A model generated the notes under the pieces. The model was not told the origin of the DNA. It saw only the letters and a list, made by a program, of their open reading frames with translations, and did not search any database. Shown here piece by piece: positions 8,121-15,785 of a stretch of DNA of 64,000 nucleotides; position 1 is the stretch's first letter; every line of letters begins with the position of its first letter. Source of the stretch: a candidate division KSB1 bacterium (GTDB lineage Bacteria > Zhuqueibacterota > Zhuqueibacteria > Thermofontimicrobiales > Thermofontimicrobiaceae); assembly GCA_034506395.1 (NCBI GenBank), contig JAPDPQ010000016.1, forward strand, positions 51,602 through 115,601. Reading direction: 5' to 3'. The position numbers and the translations under genes were made by a program.

Positions 8121-10442
8121 TCAATCAATCACATGCAAAATTACGCGGTTCAAATCCTCGTCTCGTGACGAATTTCCGACCATGATTTCAAATTCACCTG
8201 GCTCGACCTTGAATTCCATGTCGATATTGGTGAACGCCAGATGCTCAGGAGTGATGGGAATCGAGACGGTTCGTGATTCGCCAGGTTGTAGGAATATTTT
8301 TTGGAAACCCTTCAGCTCTTTAATTGGACGAGTGACCGAGCTGATGAGATCACGAATGTACATCTGGACTACTTCCTGACCGGCGCGCTGACCAACGTTT
8401 TTTACCTCGACCAATACATGGGTCGATTCATTCCAATGGATCGTCTCCTTTTCCAGCCGCAGATTGCTGAATTGAAATTGCGTATAGCTTAATCCATATC
8501 CAAAAGGATAAAGCGGGGAGATTTCGCTATCCAAATAGCCACGCCGTGCTGATGGCTTGTAATTATAATAACAGGGGAGATGCCCCGCTGATCGAGGAAT
8601 GGAGATCGGCAGTTTGCCACCAGGGTTGTATTCGCCGAACAACACATCAGCCACAGCGATCCCTGTTTCCTGACCAAGATACCAGCATTCAAGTATTGCA
8701 GGCACATGCTGTTGGATATAATTGATTGAATTGGGTCGGCCGTGCAACAGCACCACGACCACCGGTTTTCCGGTTTCAACGATCGCTTTTGTCAGATCGT
8801 TTTGCATCCCGAATAGCTCAAGACAAGATCGGTCACCCAGATGATTTCGGTTCCAGGCCTCGCGCGATGTTTGTTCATTCCCGCCCAGGGCCAATATAAC
8901 GATATCCGACTGACGAGCCACCTCAGCCGCCGTTTTGATCAATTGTAAGTTCTCCGCAGGATCGGGAAGAATGACAGCATCCTGATCCCAGGAACCACCA
9001 ACAGTGATTTTACATCCTTCACTATATAGGATCCGAGACGTTTGCCCGATCCTTTGCCGAATGCCTTCAAGCACCGATGTATAGTGCCTGGGTTTGCCGC
9101 TATAACCTCCCAATAGCACGCGATCGGCATTGGGCCCGATCACAGCAATGGTGCGTTTGGCGTTTGGATCTATTGGTAATAACCCTTGTTCATTCTTTAG
9201 CAATATGATCGTTTCTCTTGCAGCCTGAAGTGCCAGCGAACGATCGCACTCCAGTTTTTGCTCAAGCTGAATAGCGTCAGGATCAACATAGGGATCATCG
9301 AATAGGCCTAATATAAATTTGCATTTGAGGATCGGCGCGACTAAGGCATCGATAGTTGACATTGCTAATTTCCCCTGTTGGACCAATTCAACCAACAACG
9401 GGTAGCAATCTGGGTCGGGGAGCTCAATATTCACCCCAGCTAACGCAGCTAAAAGCGCCGCCTCGCTTTTATTCTTCGCCACTCCATGGCTGGTCGCCTC
9501 CGCCCGACAGTTCAATTCGGTAATGGCATAATAGTCGGACACAACAAGCCCCTGAAAGCCCCATTCCTGGCGCAGGATATTTGTTAGCAGCCAGCGATTG
9601 GCATGAGATGGTACGCCATCGATTTCGTTATAAGAAGCCATAACGCTTAGCGCATTGGCTCTTTCGATAGCTTGTTTGAATGGGTAGAGGAAAATATCCC
9701 GCAGCAACCGTTCCGAGACATTGGTTGGCGCGCAGTTGGTACCCGATTCCGGCTGACCATGGGCAGCGAAATGTTTCAATGTGGCGATGACATGGTCCTT
9801 ATTTTTGAAACTCGCATCGCCCTGGAAACCTCTGACTGCAGCAATACCCATTTGCGCTACCAGATAGGGGTCCTCCCCAAAAGTTTCTTCCACTCTCCCC
9901 CATCGCGGATCGCGTGCCACATCCAGCACCGGGGTTAACGCCTGATGCGCACCGCGACTTCGTGCATCCTTGGCAATAGCGGAGTAAATGGCTTCGACCA
10001 ATATAGGGTTGAAGGAGGAAGCCAGTCCGATCGGCTGAGGATAGCTCGTGGCATCTCTGGCAGCCAGACCATGGAGGCATTCTTCATGAAAGATCACTGG
10101 GATCCCCAATCGTGTTTCTTCAATCAGAAACTGCTGGATCGCATTGGCTAATTTAGCCATTTCCACAGCGCTCAATCCTGAACCGCAATCGCTTAATCGA
10201 GCAATCTGACCAATACCATGTTTGAGATGCTGGCGCATTCGATCGAAACTCAACTGGCCATTGTCATCAAATAGCATGGTTTTCTTTTGCCCCCAAATGC
10301 AGAGCATCTGAGCAACCTTTTCTTCGAGGGTCATTCGCGCTAACAGATCAGCGAGTCGTTCGTCAATTGATAAGGACGCATTTTTATAAGCAGGAAGATC
10401 AGTGGCAGGGTGGCGCTCATGAGGCTTGGGTTCTTTCGTCAT
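8121..10442 (-). CDS. Cytoplasmic glycoside hydrolase family 3 (beta-xylosidase/beta-glucosidase)
   Basis: GH3 enzymes remove terminal beta-linked xylose or glucose with a retaining mechanism. The 773-residue product shows the whole family layout: TIM-like barrel with PVIFHEECLHG and DPRWGRVEETFGEDP, nucleophile Asp303 in VVSDYYA, the alpha/beta sandwich, and a C-terminal Fn3-like domain (about 680-770, YPFGYGLSYTQF just before it). There is no signal peptide, so it should act in the cytoplasm on imported oligosaccharides, which matches the symporter and LacI control nearby. The ATG follows AGGATAT. The gene has its own promoter and operator at 10499-10539. Xylosidase activity is favoured by context only; sequence alone does not separate it from glucosidase. 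Confidence 0.92.
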   Translation of the reverse strand: MTKEPKPHERHPATDLPAYKNASLSIDERLADLLARMTLEEKVAQMLCIWGQKKTMLFDDNGQLSFDRMRQHLKHGIGQIARLSDCGSGLSAVEMAKLANAIQQFLIEETRLGIPVIFHEECLHGLAARDATSYPQPIGLASSFNPILVEAIYSAIAKDARSRGAHQALTPVLDVARDPRWGRVEETFGEDPYLVAQMGIAAVRGFQGDASFKNKDHVIATLKHFAAHGQPESGTNCAPTNVSERLLRDIFLYPFKQAIERANALSVMASYNEIDGVPSHANRWLLTNILRQEWGFQGLVVSDYYAITELNCRAEATSHGVAKNKSEAALLAALAGVNIELPDPDCYPLLVELVQQGKLAMSTIDALVAPILKCKFILGLFDDPYVDPDAIQLEQKLECDRSLALQAARETIILLKNEQGLLPIDPNAKRTIAVIGPNADRVLLGGYSGKPRHYTSVLEGIRQRIGQTSRILYSEGCKITVGGSWDQDAVILPDPAENLQLIKTAAEVARQSDIVILALGGNEQTSREAWNRNHLGDRSCLELFGMQNDLTKAIVETGKPVVVVLLHGRPNSINYIQQHVPAILECWYLGQETGIAVADVLFGEYNPGGKLPISIPRSAGHLPCYYNYKPSARRGYLDSEISPLYPFGYGLSYTQFQFSNLRLEKETIHWNESTHVLVEVKNVGQRAGQEVVQMYIRDLISSVTRPIKELKGFQKIFLQPGESRTVSIPITPEHLAFTNIDMEFKVEPGEFEIMVGNSSRDEDLNRVILHVID

Positions 10443-10498
10443 GATCCGATATCCTGAAAGGGAGTTGTCTCAATATTATTTAATTGATTAAATAATTA

Positions 10499-10539
10499 TT
10501 GAACCGTTTCAAATATATAAATTATTTTCAAAAAGTCAA
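10499..10539 (-). promoter_or_regulatory. Promoter and LacI-type operator for the GH3 gene
   Basis: On the minus strand TTGACT (10534-10539) is followed after 16 bases by TATATT (10512-10517). A 14-base operator TTGAACCGTTTCAA lies at 10499-10512, overlapping the -10 box and probable start of transcription. It differs at one base from the perfect palindrome upstream of GH8. A repressor bound here would block initiation. Confidence 0.7.
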
Positions 10540-10864
10540 GCGAAATTTTTCACCAACAAAAGATTTTCGGCTCTCTCCAATATTGAGCACCACAGATGAT
10601 ACCACTGGCATGGGAGAAGGATGGATCTTTTCCTTTCAAAAGGATGATTTCATGCATGAAAAATTTTCAACGCCTATCAATTGCCGCTTATTTGATATAG
10701 AATGAGAATAATGATTTTCATTTAAAGCTTCATAGGAAATCGAGCAATGGCTGGCTTAGTTCGAATGAATGAAATGGTCTAAATTCGGATCAGTACATCA
10801 TGAATGAGCTTTAAAAACTGAAATCATCCGAAAAAAATTAGTGCACGCTTTTCAAGCGTAAAGA
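10540..10864. other. Intergenic region between the GH3 promoter and the uronate transporter
   Basis: No gene is supported. Near the right end a small dyad, ACGCTT-ttc-AAGCGT at 10845-10859, lies just past the 3' end of the transporter gene. Read on the minus strand it is followed about seven bases later by a run of T, so it may be a weak terminator for the long operon that starts at GH8. Confidence 0.35.
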
Positions 10865-12205
10865 TCAGATTTCAGCTCGTTTCATTTGCGGTACGAGCAA
10901 ATTAAAAATCACCCATGCAAGGAGATAGGCAGATCCACAGATCAAGAACATGACATAATAGCCAGTCTCGATAGTGCCCAGCGCTTTGTAATAATCTAAA
11001 ATCAGCCCTGCAAATTTGGAGATCAACATTCCTGTCAAACAACCTGCCATGGTTCCGATACCGACGACCGATGCCACGGTTTTTTTAGGAAACATATCCG
11101 ATACTGTGGTAAAAAGATTAGCAGCCCATGCTTGGTGCCCAGCGGTAGCGATTCCGACGATCAGAACGGCATACCAATAGCTGTATTGTCCCAGCGCTTG
11201 CGCGGCAACTACTGGAAGGGCAAATAGAGCAAACACCAGCATGGCGATGCGACGGGCTCGATAAGCTGGCCAGCCGCTCTTAATGAAGAATCCCGATAGC
11301 CAGCCTCCAAAAATACTGCCGATCGTTGTGATGGAGTACACAACCGCAATTGGCAGTGCCAGTTCGGTTCTGGTCAGGCCATATTGCTTATTTAAAAATG
11401 AAGGTAGCCAAAATAGATAAAACCACCAAACAGGGTCGGTCAATAATTTGCCGATCAAAAATGCCCAGGTTTGGCGAAAGGTCAATAATTGAATCCAGCT
11501 CTGTTTGGAGGATTTTGTTTCATTGAAAATCGCTTCGTCTTTATCGCTATGAATATATTCGAACTCAACTTTGTTCAATCGAGGATGCTTTTGGGGGATT
11601 TCATACAAAGCAAACCAAAAGATGAGCCAGACCAACCCGAGCGCACCTGTTAAAATAAAAGCCCATTGCCATCCCAAATGCATGGCAATCAACGGTACAG
11701 CAAGGGGCGCCACAATCGCACCGATATTGGTACCAGAATTGAAGATGCCCGTTGCTAATGCGCGCTCCTTTTGGGGAAACCATTCGGCTACTGTTTTCAC
11801 TGCGGCTGGAAAATTGCCCGCCTCGCTGAGCCCCAGAATCCCACGCGCCATTATAAAACCAAATGTGCTGCGGGCCATGGCATGGCCCATCGCCGCTAAG
11901 CTCCAAACAGCCAGCGAAATCGCGTAGCCCAATTTTGTGCCGACTTGATCGATGAACCAGCCCATGCCCAGCATTCCAATCGCATAAGCTAATTGGAAAG
12001 CAATCACAATATCGGCATAATCGGATTCGCTCCACTGAAAAATCTTTTCGAGATAATCATCCTTTAATAAGCTGATCACCTGACGATCGAGATAGTTGAT
12101 TGTGGTTGCAAAGAAAATGAGCGAAAGGATGAGCCAGCGGAATTTGCCAATGGCAATAGCTCGATTAGTGCCCTGGGTTTTCAGAAGGATTTTTGGGTTG
12201 AACAT
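10865..12205 (-). CDS. MFS hexuronate transporter, ExuT-like (anion:cation symporter family)
   Basis: This 446-residue major facilitator protein has about twelve membrane helices and the marker TTINYLDRQVIS in helix 1. It also has the ACS-family helix pattern ARGILGLSEAGNFPAAVKTVAEWFP, seen in galacturonate/glucuronate carriers of the ExuT group. Import of glucuronate, or 4-O-methylglucuronate, across the inner membrane is the likely role, because the same operon encodes the GH115 alpha-glucuronidase that releases those acids. AGGAGC precedes the ATG. It is the last gene of the minus-strand run GH8-GH115-reductase-esterase-URO-D-transporter. Confidence 0.85.
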   Translation of the reverse strand: MFNPKILLKTQGTNRAIAIGKFRWLILSLIFFATTINYLDRQVISLLKDDYLEKIFQWSESDYADIVIAFQLAYAIGMLGMGWFIDQVGTKLGYAISLAVWSLAAMGHAMARSTFGFIMARGILGLSEAGNFPAAVKTVAEWFPQKERALATGIFNSGTNIGAIVAPLAVPLIAMHLGWQWAFILTGALGLVWLIFWFALYEIPQKHPRLNKVEFEYIHSDKDEAIFNETKSSKQSWIQLLTFRQTWAFLIGKLLTDPVWWFYLFWLPSFLNKQYGLTRTELALPIAVVYSITTIGSIFGGWLSGFFIKSGWPAYRARRIAMLVFALFALPVVAAQALGQYSYWYAVLIVGIATAGHQAWAANLFTTVSDMFPKKTVASVVGIGTMAGCLTGMLISKFAGLILDYYKALGTIETGYYVMFLICGSAYLLAWVIFNLLVPQMKRAEI

Positions 12206-12350
12206 CTATTGCTCCTGTTCCTAAATAACGATTGGAGGATTTTGGTCGATTTATGAGAGATCTGGGATTGTCTCGGGACTGAAAAACAGTTTTGAGAGTT
12301 TTTCATTTTGATCGGCAAAAACAAATTTTATCCAGCAACAGAACGCGTCG

Positions 12351-13388
12351 TTAATTTGTCAAGTGGTGTTTCACAGCGTGGATGAAAGCCCGTAGGTTCT
12401 CACTGCTCACCCCTGGCGGCATCCCTCCCCCACAAGATAAAATCGTTCGTGATTTATCTTCCAGAGAATCTAATAATTCGTTGACCGCGTTGCTCACATC
12501 TGCTGGGCTTCCATTGGCCAAAACATCTCTGGGAGGGATATTGCCGAGCAATGTTACCTGATAATCGGTCAGTCGCTTCAGCTCATTAAGTGAAACATCG
12601 AAGCCCATATTGAACAAATTTACGCCCATTTCTGCGAGATATGGAGCGGAGACTCGGCAAGCGGCGTCATTGTGCAAAAACCGAATGGCGACCGGCGCGT
12701 GAAATAATTCCTTGAAATACGGCAATGCAAATTGGAGAAATTCAGCTTCACCGATGAATCCGATAATATCATCTAACAAGAGTATGCCATCGATCGTCGG
12801 GAAAGTCTCGATTTGCAGTTCTAACCAATCCTTGAGAAAATCCGTTATCTTTTTTATGAGCAATGTCGCTTTTTCTGGGAGGCGCATCATCGTGGTGAGA
12901 AATTCGGTCGTTCCCATGAGAAAACTGGCGATATTCAATGGCCCTCGCGCAACGGCGAATCGGATCTTATGCCCTGCTGCTTCGATTTTTGGTTTGGCTA
13001 ATTTCAAACGGTTTAATACGAACGGCAATAACCCATCTGTCTTCGGATTTGGCCGAGGGAGCGATTCGATGTCATCCATCGTACGGATGATTTTATGGGC
13101 ATGTGGAAATTCATTCGCTGGAAAACTACAGCGCGATCCAAATGCCGAAGGCTCGGTGCACATCCCAAATTCAGACCAAAAGCCCGGTAAAAACATGACT
13201 TCAGGAAATTCCTGGATCGCTTTCCAATTGGCCTGAAACCATAATTCATCATTGCTGAAATAATCGAGAATCTGGATGCCGTACCAATTTGGTAGCCAAG
13301 GGCTATCGATGATGAAACCGACAGGCAATGGTTTTAGAATTTCTCCGGTTATGATTTTTTGAAGCATTTCCCATTGTTGGTCTGTCAT
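12351..13388 (-). CDS. Uroporphyrinogen decarboxylase superfamily protein (MtaA/HemE-like), role unknown
   Basis: The 345-residue protein reads as a URO-D fold TIM barrel: an N-terminal substrate strand, the VARGPLNIASFLMG segment, the LLLDDIIGF strand, LFNMGFDV, and a C-terminal ILSCGGGMPPGVSSENLRAF like the GCGIPP-TP-ENI end of methyltransferase-type members. A possible metal site is His239, Cys244 and Cys319, although the spacing H-x4-C differs from the H-x-C of MtaA. In this superfamily members either decarboxylate porphyrinogens or transfer methyl groups from corrinoid proteins. Its place inside a glucuronoxylan operon, rather than beside heme genes, argues against heme synthesis. Demethylation of 4-O-methylglucuronate is a speculative idea; no corrinoid protein gene is visible nearby. 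Confidence 0.7.
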   Translation of the reverse strand: MTDQQWEMLQKIITGEILKPLPVGFIIDSPWLPNWYGIQILDYFSNDELWFQANWKAIQEFPEVMFLPGFWSEFGMCTEPSAFGSRCSFPANEFPHAHKIIRTMDDIESLPRPNPKTDGLLPFVLNRLKLAKPKIEAAGHKIRFAVARGPLNIASFLMGTTEFLTTMMRLPEKATLLIKKITDFLKDWLELQIETFPTIDGILLLDDIIGFIGEAEFLQFALPYFKELFHAPVAIRFLHNDAACRVSAPYLAEMGVNLFNMGFDVSLNELKRLTDYQVTLLGNIPPRDVLANGSPADVSNAVNELLDSLEDKSRTILSCGGGMPPGVSSENLRAFIHAVKHHLTN

Positions 13389-13511
13389 TTTGAATATCCT
13401 TTATTTTAAATTTGCATGATGACGTTCATCGGTCACTTCGAGTGAGCAATCAATTACAGCAGACAAAGTTTTTCTGAGGACGGATTAAAACCTTTACAAG
13501 GGTAGTCTCGT

Positions 13512-14456
13512 TTACTCGGATTTTAGAACTTTATTCTTCCTGAGAAATTCTCTGATCGCAGCATAGCTTTCTACTAACGCTTGTCGATTAAAACCTCCGT
13601 GTCCAGCTCCTTTAATCGTTACCAGTTGATTCGGAACGCCTGCTTGGTCCAATGCTGCATGCAATCGTTTGGCGTGACTATATGGCACAATGATGTCTTG
13701 ATCGCCATGGATGGTGATCATTGCCGGCAGACCTGGCCTGACATGGTGGATGGGGGATAGCTGGCGTGCCAATTCCTCTCGATTGCTCATGCTGCCGAAC
13801 CATTCGATCGCATAATGCTTGGCATTTGGGCCATCAAGCAAATCCGCGACATCCGTAATGCCGAACCAGTTGACAATCGCCGCAACTTTTACTTCGGGAA
13901 CCATCCCAGATCGCCAGCGAACGCTATCCGGTGTGGGGCAGGCACGATCAAAAATTGAATTAGATGGTAACATGCCAGTGATCAACGCCAAATGACCGCC
14001 AGCCGAAGTGCCAGTCAAAACAAATCTTGAAGGATCCAGATTGTACTGCTCGGCATGATAGAATGCCCATCGAAGCGCACAGCGACAATCCTCCACTGCT
14101 GCTGGTGCCAATGAGTTTGGTGCTGTCCGATATTCCACATTGATGGCAGCCCATCCCATGGACAAGTAAGGCAATAGGTATAAGATGTTCCGCTCCTTCT
14201 GTCCTGCGACCCAGCCGCCACCATGAAATAAAATGAGCGTTGGATGCGGCTGGCTTTTATCTTTTGGCAAATAGAGATCGAGCTTCAGTTCGGTATTGTT
14301 GGCAATGGCATAAGTAATGTTTGGCAGAATGTCGTAATCGCCAGAAGCGTAATCGACCCAATTATCAGCACCTGGAATTTGCGGTGAGCAGTAACTCGGA
14401 GTCCAAACAATCAGCAGGATTATCAAGGCGAAGATGATATAATATCTTCGGATCAT
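13512..14456 (-). CDS. Secreted alpha/beta-hydrolase esterase (acetyl/feruloyl-xylan type)
   Basis: The product of about 314 residues has a signal peptide (about 1-24) and a full alpha/beta-hydrolase apparatus: oxyanion motif HGGGW (about 78-82), nucleophile Ser151 in GTSAGG, an Asp in HGDQD and His in GAGHGGF. It belongs to the BD-FAE/esterase-lipase group often found in xylan loci, where members remove acetyl or feruloyl groups from xylan. The ATG at 14456 is preferred over one seven codons upstream because GGAGG lies just before it and the product then starts with a clean signal peptide. The substrate assignment rests on context. Confidence 0.82.
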   Translation of the reverse strand: MIRRYYIIFALIILLIVWTPSYCSPQIPGADNWVDYASGDYDILPNITYAIANNTELKLDLYLPKDKSQPHPTLILFHGGGWVAGQKERNILYLLPYLSMGWAAINVEYRTAPNSLAPAAVEDCRCALRWAFYHAEQYNLDPSRFVLTGTSAGGHLALITGMLPSNSIFDRACPTPDSVRWRSGMVPEVKVAAIVNWFGITDVADLLDGPNAKHYAIEWFGSMSNREELARQLSPIHHVRPGLPAMITIHGDQDIIVPYSHAKRLHAALDQAGVPNQLVTIKGAGHGGFNRQALVESYAAIREFLRKNKVLKSE

Positions 14457-14521
14457 AGTACCTCCATGAATATGCAAAAAACCAATGAAAAATAATTAGC
14501 GCCCATAATAAATGGCAAGTG

Positions 14522-14594
14522 GTCATTCACAGCGAAGCGAAGAATCACTGAATTTTTTAGATCTCTTACTCCAGTACCTGCCGGTTAGAATGAC
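14522..14594. repeat. Short dispersed repeat with GTCATTC/GAATGAC ends
   Basis: The segment begins GTCATTC (14522-14528) and ends with its reverse complement GAATGAC (14588-14594). It carries the inner words GCGAAGCGAAGAATC and GATCTCT. This is the look of the small interspersed elements (typically GTCATTCCGAACGAAGTGAGGAATCT-like) common in genomes of this bacterial group. A second copy of the type is at 57029-57116. It lies between the esterase and reductase genes and codes for nothing; the remaining bases of the 244-bp gap show no other feature. Confidence 0.6.
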
Positions 14595-14700
14595 AAACCT
14601 AAATTTGGATCAGTTTCAATAAAATTGAATTAAATGGCGCGATGAACGATTGAAGTTAATATTTCAGCAATCAAGAACTCCAATATTCCAATCCCCACTT

Positions 14701-15684
14701 CTACCAATAATGATGCACCAATTTCCGAATGTGGTTATTGTAAATTTCCCGTACATGATTCATTGTTTCCACAGCGATCGGTGGCAAATCGGCAGCGCTG
14801 ACATTTTCTTCGACCTGTGACGGGCGTCTTGCCCCAGGAATCGCGCAGGTAACGGCATCGAACATCAAAATCCAGCGTAGCGCAAATTGGGTCATGGTCA
14901 TTCCGGGGGGACAAATCTTCTTTAGCTTTTCTACTACCTCGAGTCCCACATCATAATCCACACCCGAAAAGGTCTCACCGCGATCAAACGCCTCCCCATG
15001 GCGATTGAATTGTCGATGATCATCGGTGGCAAATGTAGAATTTTTTGTCAGCTTGCCAGTGAGCATCCCAGAAGCCAAAGGAACTCGAGCAATGATGCCA
15101 ACTTTTCGTTGTTTCGCTTGTTCGAAGAACAACTCCGCTGGTCGATGCCGAAACATATTGAAGATGACTTGCACTGATTGTACATTAGGATATCCGATGG
15201 CTTTGAGCGCCTCCTCCACCCGCTCGACGCTCACGCCATAATACCGAATTTTACCCGCTTGGACCAAATTGTCAAGTATATCGAACACCTCAGGCATATA
15301 ATAGACATCGGTCGGTGGGCAATGAAGTTGAAGCAGATCGATGGCCTCTGTGCCCAGATTTTTTAGGCTGCGGTCGACAAATGCGGTCAGATTTTCTCGG
15401 TTATACCCTGCGGCAGTGTGTGGAGTGAGCCGACGTCCTGCTTTGGTAGCGATATAAATGGTTTCTTTATGCTCTCGTCGCAGTTGTCTGAGCAGTCGTT
15501 CGCTGTGACCATCGCCATAGACATCGGCGGTATCGAAGAAATTGACGCCACGCTCAACTGCTCGGTGCAAAGCGGCGAGTGATTCATTGTCATCAACTGG
15601 TCCCCAAGTGCCGCCAATTGCCCAGGCACCGAAGCTAATCGTAGATATTTTCCAGCCAGTGCGGCCAAATTCTCGGTATTGCAT
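14701..15684 (-). CDS. Aldo/keto reductase family oxidoreductase
   Basis: This 327-residue protein is a standard aldo/keto reductase barrel using NAD(P)H. The catalytic tetrad is intact: Asp51 and Tyr56 in FFDTADVYG, Lys81 in IATKAG, His121 in LQLHCP. The cofactor end IPGARRPSQVEENVSA is also present. No signal peptide is seen, so it is cytoplasmic. GAGGAAGATC precedes the ATG. Its position between the esterase and GH115 suggests a role on a xylan-derived sugar or aldehyde, for example a pentose or uronate, but no member of the family has a substrate that could be read from these residues. Confidence 0.85.
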   Translation of the reverse strand: MQYREFGRTGWKISTISFGAWAIGGTWGPVDDNESLAALHRAVERGVNFFDTADVYGDGHSERLLRQLRREHKETIYIATKAGRRLTPHTAAGYNRENLTAFVDRSLKNLGTEAIDLLQLHCPPTDVYYMPEVFDILDNLVQAGKIRYYGVSVERVEEALKAIGYPNVQSVQVIFNMFRHRPAELFFEQAKQRKVGIIARVPLASGMLTGKLTKNSTFATDDHRQFNRHGEAFDRGETFSGVDYDVGLEVVEKLKKICPPGMTMTQFALRWILMFDAVTCAIPGARRPSQVEENVSAADLPPIAVETMNHVREIYNNHIRKLVHHYW

Positions 15685-15785
15685 TGATCTTCCTCTGTCA
15701 AAAAAAGCTCGTTAGAGCTCGATGTAGTCACGTTGGAAGTGGACCACATCTTTGCTCAATAGATTTAATCCCATTTTGAAATAGA

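Noticed and set aside
8140..8175. GGTTCAAATCC resembling a tRNA T-loop
   Set aside because: It lies in the coding end of GH3 (residues DEDLNRVILH) and no acceptor, D or anticodon arms can be folded around it.
12351..13388. Heme biosynthesis HemE
   Set aside because: No other heme genes nearby and the C-terminal motif resembles methyltransferase-type members; operon context is sugar use.
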